The notes below the pieces were generated by a model. That model saw only the letters and a program-made list of their open reading frames with translations. It made no database searches and was not told the origin of the DNA. DNA of 64,000 bases, from contig NC_017954.1 of assembly GCF_000264495.1 (NCBI RefSeq), positions 744,001 to 808,000 on the forward strand, written 5' to 3'. This document shows, one piece after another, positions 24,364-32,690 of this stretch. Within the stretch, counting starts at the first letter, position 1. Every line of letters starts with the position of its first letter. This DNA is from Thermogladius calderae 1633 (GTDB lineage: Archaea > Thermoproteota > Thermoprotei_A > Sulfolobales > Desulfurococcaceae). The position numbers and the translations under genes were made by a program.

Positions 24364-25092
24364 TTGAAGGGCGTAGCGTGGGCTATAACCGGGTCCGGGG
24401 TCTTCATCAACGAGTCGCTACAAGCCATACGGGCCCTCAGGAGTAGGAACGTCCCGGTTACCGTGTTCGTCTCGAGGGCAGGCGAAGAGGTCTTGAAGAT
24501 GTACGGTATGATCAGGTTGCTAGAGGAGCTCGTGCGTGGCGAGTACCCGAACGAGGTAGTGTACGAGAGGGACGAGGGTCACAGCTTCCCGAAGACCGGT
24601 AGGTTGTACAAGGGTGTGTACAGCTTCGTGGTAGTTTCCCCGGCTACGACCAACACGGTGGCTAAGATAGTCCACGGGATAGCGGACTCGCTGGTGTCGA
24701 ACCTCGTAAGCCACGCGATAAAGACGGGTACGCCTGTTCTCGTGGTCCCCTCTGACCTGGTTGAGACGACCTCGAGGATACCACTACTAGTAGACCGAGA
24801 CGTGTGCGAGTCCTGCAGTAGTTGCGTCGCAAGCACGGCCTGCCCCACAGGGGCAATGAGTAGAGACCAAGTGTTCAAAGTACGGGTAGACTTGTTGAAG
24901 TGCGTCCTATGCGGTTTGTGCGTTGAAGCGTGCCCGTACGGTGCTATAAAGTTGAACGTCGAGATAAGGGTCAATCCCCACCCCTACTACGTGGGTATCA
25001 TAAACAGGTTAACCGAGATACCGGGTGTGAGAGTCCTCGAGAACCCAAACCGCGTTCTCGACGTTCTCAGGGAGAGAGGTGTCTACGCTTGA
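24364..25092 (+). CDS. Iron-sulfur flavoprotein, dihydromethanopterin reductase (DmrX)-like
   Basis: A 242-residue protein. The N-terminal flavoprotein domain of the archaeoflavoprotein family (WAITGSGVFINESLQAI, VVVSPATTNTVAKI, TPVLVVPSDL) is followed by two ferredoxin-like clusters. One is CESCSSC with a later CP, the other CVLCGLCVEACP. In Methanosarcina the similar DmrX reduces dihydromethanopterin. Here it probably reduces a dihydropterin cofactor made by the neighbouring genes. TTG at 24364 is chosen because GGAGGTG ends five bases upstream and the flavoprotein core starts there. The longer open frame upstream merely overlaps mptD. Confidence 0.78.
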   Translation: MKGVAWAITGSGVFINESLQAIRALRSRNVPVTVFVSRAGEEVLKMYGMIRLLEELVRGEYPNEVVYERDEGHSFPKTGRLYKGVYSFVVVSPATTNTVAKIVHGIADSLVSNLVSHAIKTGTPVLVVPSDLVETTSRIPLLVDRDVCESCSSCVASTACPTGAMSRDQVFKVRVDLLKCVLCGLCVEACPYGAIKLNVEIRVNPHPYYVGIINRLTEIPGVRVLENPNRVLDVLRERGVYA

Positions 25093-26636
25093 AGACGCTT
25101 TTTGTGACGGGTAGGCTGGCTAGTGAGATGCTAAAGAGGGTGCTCCACGAAAGTGGCTTGAACCCCAGCGAGTACGACGTCTTAGTGGCCGATATAGACG
25201 TGGCAGCCTTCATGACAGCGTCCTATGTAAAGCGGGTACTCGAGTCCCGCAGAGACCTCCTCCGGGGCTTCGACCTAGTTGTAGTCCCCGGCTTCACACG
25301 AGGCGACCTATCCCAGGTTGCCCGCGAGCTCGGTGTGAGCATAGTCAAGGGGCCTCGGTTCCTCCAGGACATACCGCTGTTTATTAAGGCCCTCAGGGAA
25401 GGCGTGAGGTTCTCACCCGTAGACCCCGCAGACACGCTACTTGAGGGGTATAGGTCTCTACGCGAAAGGGACTTGGTTAGGAGAGTCGAGGAGAGCTCGT
25501 GGGAGAGCCGTGTTTTCACCATAGGGTCTGGCCCTACCGCAAAACCGGTGTCGCGTGTAAGGCCACTCGTGGTAGCCGAGGTCAGCAACGCTGTGGAGCT
25601 AAGCGAGGAGGAAGCCGTTGCCACAGCTAAGAGATTCGTCGAGAGCGGCGCTGACGTGGTAGTCGTCGGTGGAGAAGCGGGAGAGGATAGGCCGGAAAAA
25701 ATCGGGTCCATCCTAAGAAGGCTCCGGGGTGGGCTAGGCGTCCCAGTAGGGGTAGACGCGTACCACCCCAGCGAGGTGGAAGTGGCGCTTAAGGAAGGCG
25801 TCGACCTCGTTTTCGTGTCCAACGAGGAGGTTCTAAGGCTGGTAAAGTTGCTCGTACCTTGTGACACGGCAATCGTGGTCACGCCAGCAGCTTTGAAACC
25901 GGGCGGGCAGACACCCATCGAAGGGCTCGGAGGGCTAGTGAGCGAGCTGAGAAGAGAAGGCTTCGCTAAAGTAATCGCGGACCCCGTCCTTCACCCACCC
26001 CTCATGGGGTTGTTGGAAAGCATTAAATCGTACATCGACTTCAGAGAGAGGTTCCCAGACACCCCTCTAATGATGGGGGTGGGCAACGTAACAGAGTTCA
26101 TCGACGCCGACTGCCACGGGGTCAACGCGATCCTCGCCTCGATAGCAGTGGAGCTAGGGGTGGAGCTACTGCTCACAACCGAGGGGAGTACCAAGACGAG
26201 GGGTTGCGTAGGCGAGCTCGTCAAGGCGGCCAGGCTCGCGTCCATGGCACGCTACGAGGGGAAGCCCCCCAAGGATTACAGCGTGAACCTCCTCTACTTG
26301 AAGAGCAAGAGGAGCCGGGAGGTGAAGGGCACTCTTCCCGAAGACGCCGTGAGGGTTGAGTTACTAGAGCCCGTGAGGCTCGACCCCCGGGGCTTTTTCA
26401 AGGTCTGGGTGGACAGGGGGCTCGGCTGTATCGTTGTAGAGCACTACAAGACAGGTGAGAGCAGGCCCGATCACGTCTTCTGCGGTAGTGAACCGGTGTC
26501 TATTGGTAGGGAGATAGCCAGGAGGGGTCTAATAGAGTTACTAGACCACGCTGTCTACTTGGGTAGCGAACTACAGAAGGCATGGATTGCGCTCAAGACG
26601 GGGAAGGACTACGTCCAGGACGAGGACTTGTTCTGA
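25089..26636 (+). CDS. Dihydropteroate synthase-related protein (TIGR00284 type)
   Basis: A 515-residue protein of the archaeal dihydropteroate synthase-related family. The N-terminal region (TLFVTGRLASEMLKRVL, FDLVVVPGFTRGDLSQVA) matches DUF6513. A TIM-barrel DHPS-like part follows (VVVGGEAGEDRPEKIGS, GVDAYHPSEVEVALKEGVDL, MMGVGNVTEFIDADCHGVN). It probably couples an activated pterin to an arylamine in a methanopterin- or sulfopterin-like pathway, but the exact step is not proven for the family. The TTG start overlaps the stop of the DmrX-like gene, with the operon order mptD, DmrX-like, DHPS-like. Confidence 0.82.
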   Translation: MKTLFVTGRLASEMLKRVLHESGLNPSEYDVLVADIDVAAFMTASYVKRVLESRRDLLRGFDLVVVPGFTRGDLSQVARELGVSIVKGPRFLQDIPLFIKALREGVRFSPVDPADTLLEGYRSLRERDLVRRVEESSWESRVFTIGSGPTAKPVSRVRPLVVAEVSNAVELSEEEAVATAKRFVESGADVVVVGGEAGEDRPEKIGSILRRLRGGLGVPVGVDAYHPSEVEVALKEGVDLVFVSNEEVLRLVKLLVPCDTAIVVTPAALKPGGQTPIEGLGGLVSELRREGFAKVIADPVLHPPLMGLLESIKSYIDFRERFPDTPLMMGVGNVTEFIDADCHGVNAILASIAVELGVELLLTTEGSTKTRGCVGELVKAARLASMARYEGKPPKDYSVNLLYLKSKRSREVKGTLPEDAVRVELLEPVRLDPRGFFKVWVDRGLGCIVVEHYKTGESRPDHVFCGSEPVSIGREIARRGLIELLDHAVYLGSELQKAWIALKTGKDYVQDEDLF

Positions 26637-26694
26637 ACACCCAAGCCTTTTATAGTCAATACACACATACTGGGCTTTGTCAACGGTGCCCTAA

Positions 26695-27114
26695 ATGGAG
26701 GATTGGCTTGTCTACGCACTCCTAGATGCTTTCATGGCCGCGCTCGCGACGATCTTGGCGAAAGTAGGGCTGTCTGGTGTAGACTCTATAACGGCGACTG
26801 CCGTGAGGTCTGTTGTCATGATGTTGTTCACAGTGGGGTTCATGTTGGTGGTCCAGGGCCCAGGGCTACTGAGGACCCTGACCTCTAGAGACGTAGTCTT
26901 CATCGTGTTGAGCGGTGTAGCCGGCGCGCTCTCCTGGCTTCTCTACTTCATGGCGCTCCAGAAAGGGCCTACTACCCCGGTCGTCGTTGTAGACAAGTCG
27001 AGTCTCCTCTTCGTCGTCGCGATGTCCGTTATTCTGCTGAGAGAGTCGTTGACCTTGAAGAAAGCCGTTGCGGCGGCGCTGATGTTCGCTGCTATCATTC
27101 TACTCAGTATGTGA
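26695..27114 (+). CDS. Short EamA-family membrane protein
   Basis: A 139-residue protein with four to five hydrophobic helices equal to one half of a drug/metabolite transporter. It contains the EamA pattern ATILAKVGLSGVDSITATAVRS and SWLLYFMALQKGPTTPVV near the end. Single-repeat members act as dimers. Substrate unknown. A TATA-like CTTTTATAG lies about 45 bases before the ATG. Its stop is 4 bases from the convergent taw1 stop. Confidence 0.85.
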   Translation: MEDWLVYALLDAFMAALATILAKVGLSGVDSITATAVRSVVMMLFTVGFMLVVQGPGLLRTLTSRDVVFIVLSGVAGALSWLLYFMALQKGPTTPVVVVDKSSLLFVVAMSVILLRESLTLKKAVAAALMFAAIILLSM

Positions 27115-27117
27115 TTT

Positions 27118-28224
27118 TTAGTCCTCTCTCTCCTCGTACTCCTTAGTTAGTACTGGGCACCACTTCTCGGGGTGCTCTACTCCGTCGGGGCAGCCCTTCC
27201 CGTGCCTAATAGGCTTGTCGATTCTGCTCAACAGCACAATCCTGCTCGGTATGCTCTCGCTGAGTACCTTGTACCCCGTCAGCTCGCTCAGCCTCTGGGC
27301 GACCCTCCTTATGTCCTCGTGTTCGGGCATGTTCGCGAGAGTTAGCCTACCCCTGCTACCACCGAGGAACATGTAGGCCTTGACCTCGATGTAGGTCGGG
27401 TTGCCTCTCTCAACCATCTTAGCGAAGCTCCTCAGAGCCTCCTCGTGGTCGTTATACCCTTTGACTATCGTGAACCTGAACACTGTGGGAGATCTGAAGC
27501 TCCTCACTATCTCGAGCGTCTCCTGGAATAGCTCCCAGGCTCTCGGGACGAGCGGCCTGTTGAACTCCTCGTAGGACTTCTTGTCCCACGACTCGATACT
27601 GATGTAGAGCTGGGTCGGCTCCTCCTCTAGGTTTGCTAGCACGTCGGGTCTCGTACCGTGGGTGACGAGGAAGGTTGTTATCCCCCGCTTGTGGTACTCC
27701 TTAATGAGCTCGCCCAGCCGTGGGTAAAGGAGGGGTTCCCCCGTCAAACTTATGGCGGCGTGCTTCGGGTTCATGGCCTCCTCCACCCTCTTCTGGTCTG
27801 CCTTGGGGTTGCCCTTGAAGCCCGCCATTATCTCTCTGTGTACCTTGATGCTCTCCTCTACGAGGACCTCCGGGTCGTCGACCACTGGGACTCTCGTCTC
27901 GTCCCAGTGGAGGCCTATGTCCTCGGGCTGTATCCTCCAGCAGTGGAGGCACCTGTTCCAGCACCACGCGGCAACAGGGGACATCTGGATACACCTGTGG
28001 CTCTCGATACCGTACCAGAGGCACTTGTAGCAGAACCTGTTCCTCAGGACGGCCTCTTTGCTCCAGTGGCACCTCTTAACAACTCCTATAGTGCCTATGA
28101 AGTGGTAGCCCTGCTTGACCATTCTCTCGTAGATAGCCCTGTACGCCGGGCTGCTGTTCCAGAACTCCTCCCTCTTCCTCTTCACTTCGCCCCAGTCTAT
28201 GCTCTTTAGCACTGTTCGAAACAC
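27118..28224 (-). CDS. taw1: 4-demethylwyosine synthase (radical SAM, Taw1/TYW1)
   Basis: About 368 residues. The radical SAM motif is CWNRCLHC. Upstream cysteines in CYKCLWYGIESHRC bind the second cluster. ISLTGEPLLYP and FRFTIVKGYND are further family motifs. It condenses m1G37 of tRNA-Phe with pyruvate to form the tricyclic 4-demethylwyosine, acting on the product of Trm5. The open frame extends to 28548, but that part overlaps another gene and looks non-coding. The GTG at 28224 (or 28212) agrees with the TATA box GGTATAAAAG at 28271-28280 and with family length. Confidence 0.93.
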   Translation of the reverse strand: MFRTVLKSIDWGEVKRKREEFWNSSPAYRAIYERMVKQGYHFIGTIGVVKRCHWSKEAVLRNRFCYKCLWYGIESHRCIQMSPVAAWCWNRCLHCWRIQPEDIGLHWDETRVPVVDDPEVLVEESIKVHREIMAGFKGNPKADQKRVEEAMNPKHAAISLTGEPLLYPRLGELIKEYHKRGITTFLVTHGTRPDVLANLEEEPTQLYISIESWDKKSYEEFNRPLVPRAWELFQETLEIVRSFRSPTVFRFTIVKGYNDHEEALRSFAKMVERGNPTYIEVKAYMFLGGSRGRLTLANMPEHEDIRRVAQRLSELTGYKVLSESIPSRIVLLSRIDKPIRHGKGCPDGVEHPEKWCPVLTKEYEERED

Positions 28225-28270
28225 CCAACTCCTAGGATTGGAAACGGCTCTTATTAACTGTGTTGTCACG

Positions 28271-28280
28271 CTTTTATACC
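28271..28280. promoter_or_regulatory. Two-way TATA region for taw1 (-) and the C/D sRNA (+)
   Basis: The block CTTTTATACC reads GGTATAAAAG on the minus strand, an excellent TATA box for taw1. On the plus strand it gives TTTTATA, about 30 bases before the C/D sRNA. One short AT-rich block thus may serve both directions. Confidence 0.5.
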
Positions 28281-28307
28281 GTGGAGCAAATAATCCTATC
28301 TGGGCCC

Positions 28308-28374
28308 TGCACGTGATGAGCGAACCCGTGTCAGAGCTTTTTGCCATGAAGACGGTTGGCGTTGCTGAGGTGCA
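28308..28374 (+). ncRNA. Box C/D guide sRNA overlapping the leader of the next gene
   Basis: C box GTGATGA (28313-28319), a 12-base guide GCGAACCCGTGT, a degenerate D' CAGA (28332-28335), a degenerate C' TGAAGA (28347-28352), a second 12-base guide CGGTTGGCGTTG, and D box CTGA (28365-28368). TGCAC (28308-28312) and GTGCA (28370-28374) form a perfect terminal stem. The exact 12-base guides, the stem and a TATA box ending about 30 bases upstream support it, despite the weak inner boxes and the 11-base inner spacer. The GAGGTG Shine-Dalgarno of the downstream gene (28367-28372) lies inside the D box and stem. Confidence 0.7.
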
Positions 28375-28380
28375 ACCTGT

Positions 28381-30891
28381 TTGGTCAAGGCAGTTATAAT
28401 GGCTGGAGGAGAGGGCTCTCGCCTCAGACCCCTGACAGTGACAAGGCCTAAGCCGATGATCCCTCTGGCAAACACGCCGATTATTGTAAGGCTGATCAAG
28501 CACTTGAAGGAGAACACGGGCATCAGCGACATAGGCATCACCCTTCACTATCTACCCAACGTAATAATGTCCCACCTCAACGACGGGGCAGACCTAGGGG
28601 TTAGGCTTCACTACGCTGTAGAGGAGAAGCCGCTGGGGACGGCAGGGGGTGTCAAGAACCTCGTCGAGGCAGAGGGCTGGGACGACACTATACTAGTGAT
28701 CAGCGGCGACGTCGTCACGAACATCGACTTGAAGAGGCTGGTCGAGTTCCACTTCGATAACCGTGCTGACTTGACCATGGCCGTCAGGAGGGAGACGGAT
28801 GTCACGAGGTTCGGTATCGTGGCGCTAGACGAGAGGGGGAGGGTGCTGAGGTTTAAAGAAAAGCCGTCGCCGAACGAAGTCTTCAGCGACATCGTAAACA
28901 CGGGTATCTACGTTATCGAACCCCACGTTTTCAAGAAGTTGGAGTCCAAGCGTAGCATAGACTTCGCCTCCGACGTGATTCCCCGGCTCCTCGCAGACAA
29001 CTTCAGGGTCTTCGCCATGAGAGTGGACGACTACTACTGGAGCGACATAGGGGACATAGAGCAGTACAGGGCCACACACGCGGACCTCTTGTCCCGGAGG
29101 CTCGCTTTACCGGGCGGGGTAGAGGGGCGAGAAGTCAGGCCGGGCGTTTTCATCGGCAGGAACGCGCACGTCGACGTCGAGAGGGTCATACCGCCTGTGG
29201 TGGTCGGTAACAACTCCAAGATCATATCCTCCACGTTGGGCCCCTATACTGTTATAGGTAGCAACGTTGTGGTAGAGGAGGGCAGTAGAGTCGAGAACTC
29301 GATCGTTTTCGACAACGCCTACATAGGTAGCGCGAGCGTTGTAGAGGGGGCGGTGATCGGCGAGAAGGTCACCCTCGGAGACCACGTCGTCGTGTCGGAG
29401 GGGGTTGTTATAGGCGACGAGACACGCGTAGGTAGGGGGGCAAGCCTAAAAGCGAGGGTCAAGATCTGGCCTATGAAGATCATCGACCCGTACACAACTG
29501 TCTCCTCCGACATTAGGTGGGGCGTGAGGTGGAGTAGGGTACTCTTCGAGCCCTGGGGCTTGACCGGTATACTGAATATCGACATAACGCCGGAGTTCCT
29601 CGTGAAGCTGGGCTCGGCTATCGGCAGTATAATGAGGGAGGGCGAGAGCGTGATAGCGGGCAGCGACATCTCGCCGGCCAGCCACGTAGGTTTACAGAGC
29701 ATGATAGCCGGGTTCATGTCTGTCGGGGTCGGGGTGAGGTACGCCGGTTACACGCCCCTCCCCTTCATTGCGTTCGGCGTGAAGTGGCTGAAGACGAGCG
29801 GCGGGGTCTACGTGAACACTCTACAAGGCGAGTACGCAAAGATCCGCGTCAAGGTCTTCGACAGGGAGGGCAAGTTCCTGTCCAAGAACCTGGCGAGGAA
29901 GATCGAGGACGTCTTCTTCCGCGAGCAGTTGAGGAGGTCTGCCGAGATAGACGCCGGCTTCCTCGTCGAGGAGAACGGGCTCGAAAAGCTGTACGCGGAG
30001 GAGGCGTCCACTCTACTCGACCTAGAGGAGGTTGATGGTAGTAAGCTCTCGAAAGTCCTAGTGGACTGCGGCGGAGGCGTGGTCTCCAAGGTTATAGCGG
30101 ACGTCTTCTTCAAGACGAAGCTCCCCCTGTACTACTCGAACTGTACAGATGTGAGGACGCCGAGGGCTATTAGGAGACAGGCCTTCACGGAGCTGGTCGA
30201 TTCCAGCATCGCTATAGTGAAGGGCACGGGGTTCAGACTAGGGTTCATCTTCGATAGCGACGGGGACAAGCTGACGCTGGTCACTGACAGGCACGGCTTG
30301 GTCGCCGGCGACAAGCTCGTAGCATTAATGGCGCAGGTGGTCCTGGCCGAGAGGCCTGGGAGCAGGATACTCCTCCCAGAGACGACGCCTAGGGCCATAG
30401 TCGAGTTCGTGGAAAGGCTCGGCGGTAGAGTAGAGCTGGCCGAGACGGGGCTCATGGGTCTATCGGAGAAGATTAACACCTCCTACGCTCTGGCGGCGGA
30501 CGAGAGGGGCTCTATAATCTACCCGGAGTTCCACTACGGCCCGGACGCGATATTCACGGCCATGAGGCTCCTGGTGTTCGCGAGCAGGTTCGACATCAAC
30601 GAGGCAGTCTCGAGACTCCCTCTGATACACAGGGTGGTCAAGGAGATCTACCTCCCGTTCGAGAAGCGAGGCTTGTTTGCCAGGGAGCTGACGAGGGCCT
30701 TAGACATGAGGGAGATCGAGATGATAGACGGGCTAAAGATATTCGATGAGGGGGTTGGCTGGGTCTACCTCAGGTTCTCGAGGACAGACCCCGTGGTCGA
30801 GGTTATATTCGAGCCCATAGAGGAGGGCAAGCTGGAGTACATGATCAAGTCGGTGATGGACCTGATCGGGAGGGTTCTCGGAAAGATATAA
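28381..30891 (+). CDS. Mannose-1-phosphate guanylyltransferase fused to a phosphomannomutase-like domain lacking the catalytic serine
   Basis: An 836-residue fusion. Residues 1-235 form a sugar-nucleotide transferase (GGEGSRLRPLT at 9-19, KPM nearby). Residues 250-370 form a left-handed beta-helix of hexapeptide repeats. The rest is a phosphohexomutase fold. The metal loop DSDGD is present at 625-629. The active-site loop, usually TASHNP, reads NTLQGE at 479-484, so the phosphoserine position is a leucine. The sugar loop GEESGH is also altered (ADERGS). The first half probably makes an NDP-sugar for glycoprotein or lipid glycans. The mutase half is likely regulatory or structural. TTG at 28381 has GAGGTG at 28367-28372. 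Confidence 0.88.
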   Translation: MVKAVIMAGGEGSRLRPLTVTRPKPMIPLANTPIIVRLIKHLKENTGISDIGITLHYLPNVIMSHLNDGADLGVRLHYAVEEKPLGTAGGVKNLVEAEGWDDTILVISGDVVTNIDLKRLVEFHFDNRADLTMAVRRETDVTRFGIVALDERGRVLRFKEKPSPNEVFSDIVNTGIYVIEPHVFKKLESKRSIDFASDVIPRLLADNFRVFAMRVDDYYWSDIGDIEQYRATHADLLSRRLALPGGVEGREVRPGVFIGRNAHVDVERVIPPVVVGNNSKIISSTLGPYTVIGSNVVVEEGSRVENSIVFDNAYIGSASVVEGAVIGEKVTLGDHVVVSEGVVIGDETRVGRGASLKARVKIWPMKIIDPYTTVSSDIRWGVRWSRVLFEPWGLTGILNIDITPEFLVKLGSAIGSIMREGESVIAGSDISPASHVGLQSMIAGFMSVGVGVRYAGYTPLPFIAFGVKWLKTSGGVYVNTLQGEYAKIRVKVFDREGKFLSKNLARKIEDVFFREQLRRSAEIDAGFLVEENGLEKLYAEEASTLLDLEEVDGSKLSKVLVDCGGGVVSKVIADVFFKTKLPLYYSNCTDVRTPRAIRRQAFTELVDSSIAIVKGTGFRLGFIFDSDGDKLTLVTDRHGLVAGDKLVALMAQVVLAERPGSRILLPETTPRAIVEFVERLGGRVELAETGLMGLSEKINTSYALAADERGSIIYPEFHYGPDAIFTAMRLLVFASRFDINEAVSRLPLIHRVVKEIYLPFEKRGLFARELTRALDMREIEMIDGLKIFDEGVGWVYLRFSRTDPVVEVIFEPIEEGKLEYMIKSVMDLIGRVLGKI

Positions 30892-30962
30892 AAGAGCTCT
30901 TCCGGCTTAAATCAAGCACTGTTACCTGCTCTCTTGGCTCTCAAGATAGAGGTGTGGCCCTT

Positions 30963-31619
30963 ATGGTTAAGATTGTTATTGTAAACGGTAGCCCACACGA
31001 AAACGGGGCAACCAGCAAGTTGGCCAGGGTGGCTGCCAGGGGCGTCGAGGACGCAGGGGGGAAGGTCGAGGAGGTCCGGCTGTACTCGTACAGGATAAAC
31101 CCCTGTATGGGTTGCGTGAGCGAGGATGTAAAGAAGTGCTACTTCCCCTGCCCAGCATATAACGACGACTTCAACTATGTGGCGAAGAAGCTCATCGACT
31201 CGGACGGGTTCATCTTGGCTACTCCAGTCTACTGGTACGCGCCGAGCGGAGTGTTAAAGAACTTTATCGATCGCCTCACGAGCCTGGAGAACATGATATT
31301 CCACGTGGGTAGAAGCCTCCTGGACGGCAAGGTGGCGGGCTTTATAGCAGTGGGAGCTGACAGCGGGGTTATGACAGCGCTCTCCTACATGGTGATCGTT
31401 ATGAACAGTATGGGAGTACTAATACCCCCATGGGCTATAGCCTACACGCACAGCGTCGACCCGCTCGAGGACGAGCAAGCCGTTAGAGACGCCTACAACG
31501 TAGGTCTAAACGTGGTGCGAGCAACCCTACTCGCCAGGAGGGGAAGCGGGGTCTGGTACAAGCCAGACGTGCCTATAGACTACTTGAGGTCAGTGTACAT
31601 TACTCAACAAGCCCGTTGA
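30963..31619 (+). CDS. NADPH-dependent FMN reductase / iron-sulfur flavoprotein-like
   Basis: About 218 residues of a flavodoxin-like fold: IVIVNGSPHENGATSKLARVA is the FMN-phosphate loop, and ATPVYWYAPSGVLKNFIDRLT is the typical NAD(P)H:FMN reductase segment. Cysteines in CMGC and KKCYFPC could hold an Fe-S cluster, as in the archaeal iron-sulfur flavoproteins, but the spacing is only suggestive. It would pass electrons from a flavin to unknown acceptors, possibly in oxygen or metal defence. ATG at 30963 is chosen because GAGGTG at 30949-30954 is placed eight bases upstream. A GTG at 30954 overlaps that motif. A run of six T follows the gene near 31670. Confidence 0.82.
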   Translation: MVKIVIVNGSPHENGATSKLARVAARGVEDAGGKVEEVRLYSYRINPCMGCVSEDVKKCYFPCPAYNDDFNYVAKKLIDSDGFILATPVYWYAPSGVLKNFIDRLTSLENMIFHVGRSLLDGKVAGFIAVGADSGVMTALSYMVIVMNSMGVLIPPWAIAYTHSVDPLEDEQAVRDAYNVGLNVVRATLLARRGSGVWYKPDVPIDYLRSVYITQQAR

Positions 31620-31678
31620 ATACGGTTAAGCAGGGCCGTAAACACCGCGCTATCCTAGTAAAAGACGAGAGTTTTTTA

Positions 31679-32512
31679 TCATATCAGGCCTTGTACTTTG
31701 GCAAGCATGTAAAACCCCACAGACACGGTGATGAGACCGTATAGAACCCTCAGCTTGTCTCTAGGGGCCTTGACCGAGAGGTTTGTCCCGAGGTAGCCCC
31801 CGACTACACCACCTAGAACGTAAAGGAAGGCTATGCTGGGTATAACGTGGCCGGTTAACGCGTACTCGACCCCGCTGGCTACGCCGAACGTGCCCACGCT
31901 TATCAGGCTAGTACCGATGGCCCTGGTTATGCAGAGACCGGCCGAGAACATCAGGCTTGGGACTATTAGGAACCCTCCCCCAATCCCGAAGTATCCGCTG
32001 AGCAATCCTACGAGGAAGCCGAAAAACCCTACCTTGACGGTTGTACCCTTCGTTATCCTCCGGCACTCCTCGAACGCCTTGACCACCCTGTCGACCTCGT
32101 GGATAGTCCCAGCCCTCGGGGCTTCCCTCCTCGCGGCCATGTAAACACCGAGCGTGATCATCGCTATAGCGAAGTACGTCAACAGGCTTTTCCCCGGCGT
32201 GATCCTCCCCAGGTAGGCGCCCGTCAGAGAGCCGAACAAACCCACCCCGGCGAACACGAGGCCTATACAAGGCGACACGTTCTTCTTCCGTAGTTGCATG
32301 AAGGAGTTGATGTAGGCGTTCACACCCACAGCAAGAGCTGTTGTACCTATCGCTACGTGCGCCGCGTCGGGGGCGTTCTCGAGCCCCACGAAGTAAAGTA
32401 ATAGTGGGACGGCTAGGATGGATCCTCCTCCCCCTATCAGTCCCAAAGAGAATCCGACTATCAGCCCCGAGACTAGGGAGGCGAGTACCTGGTAGAGGCT
32501 CACCAGGGTCAC
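31679..32512 (-). CDS. TauE/SafE-family membrane permease
   Basis: A 277-residue protein with about eight hydrophobic helices in two repeats. GLIGGGGSILAVPLLLYFVG and GYFGIGGGFLIVPSLMFSAG are the paired glycine-rich signatures of the sulfite/sulfonate exporter family. It may move a sulfur anion or small organic anion. The start is GTG at 32512. A TATA-like CGTATAATG at about 32541-32549 on the minus strand gives a very short leader. It is divergent from the FucI-like gene. Confidence 0.88.
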   Translation of the reverse strand: MTLVSLYQVLASLVSGLIVGFSLGLIGGGGSILAVPLLLYFVGLENAPDAAHVAIGTTALAVGVNAYINSFMQLRKKNVSPCIGLVFAGVGLFGSLTGAYLGRITPGKSLLTYFAIAMITLGVYMAARREAPRAGTIHEVDRVVKAFEECRRITKGTTVKVGFFGFLVGLLSGYFGIGGGFLIVPSLMFSAGLCITRAIGTSLISVGTFGVASGVEYALTGHVIPSIAFLYVLGGVVGGYLGTNLSVKAPRDKLRVLYGLITVSVGFYMLAKVQGLI

Positions 32513-32690
32513 CTGTCAACAGAAATCGAATATGAGGATAATACATTATACGCCTCACGTCAGAACCGCTCCTCCACGTAGCTGTGGCACCGTAGGACCC
32601 ATGGCCGTGACTAGTCTGCGTCGTGTAGGCGTGGTAAGGTATTTATCTCTTGGGCTTAGAGGAGACTCTTGAGACCCGGGGAGGTGCCTC

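Noticed and set aside
24930-25088. Upstream extension of the DHPS-like frame into the DmrX-like gene
   Set aside because: It overlaps the ferredoxin-coding part of the previous gene. TTG at 25089 starts at the family position and overlaps the stop in operon style.
28225-28548. Upstream extension of the taw1 reading frame
   Set aside because: It overlaps the antisense sRNA and the start of the sugar-nucleotide transferase, has no family similarity, and lies above the best TATA box. The GTG at 28224 fits better.
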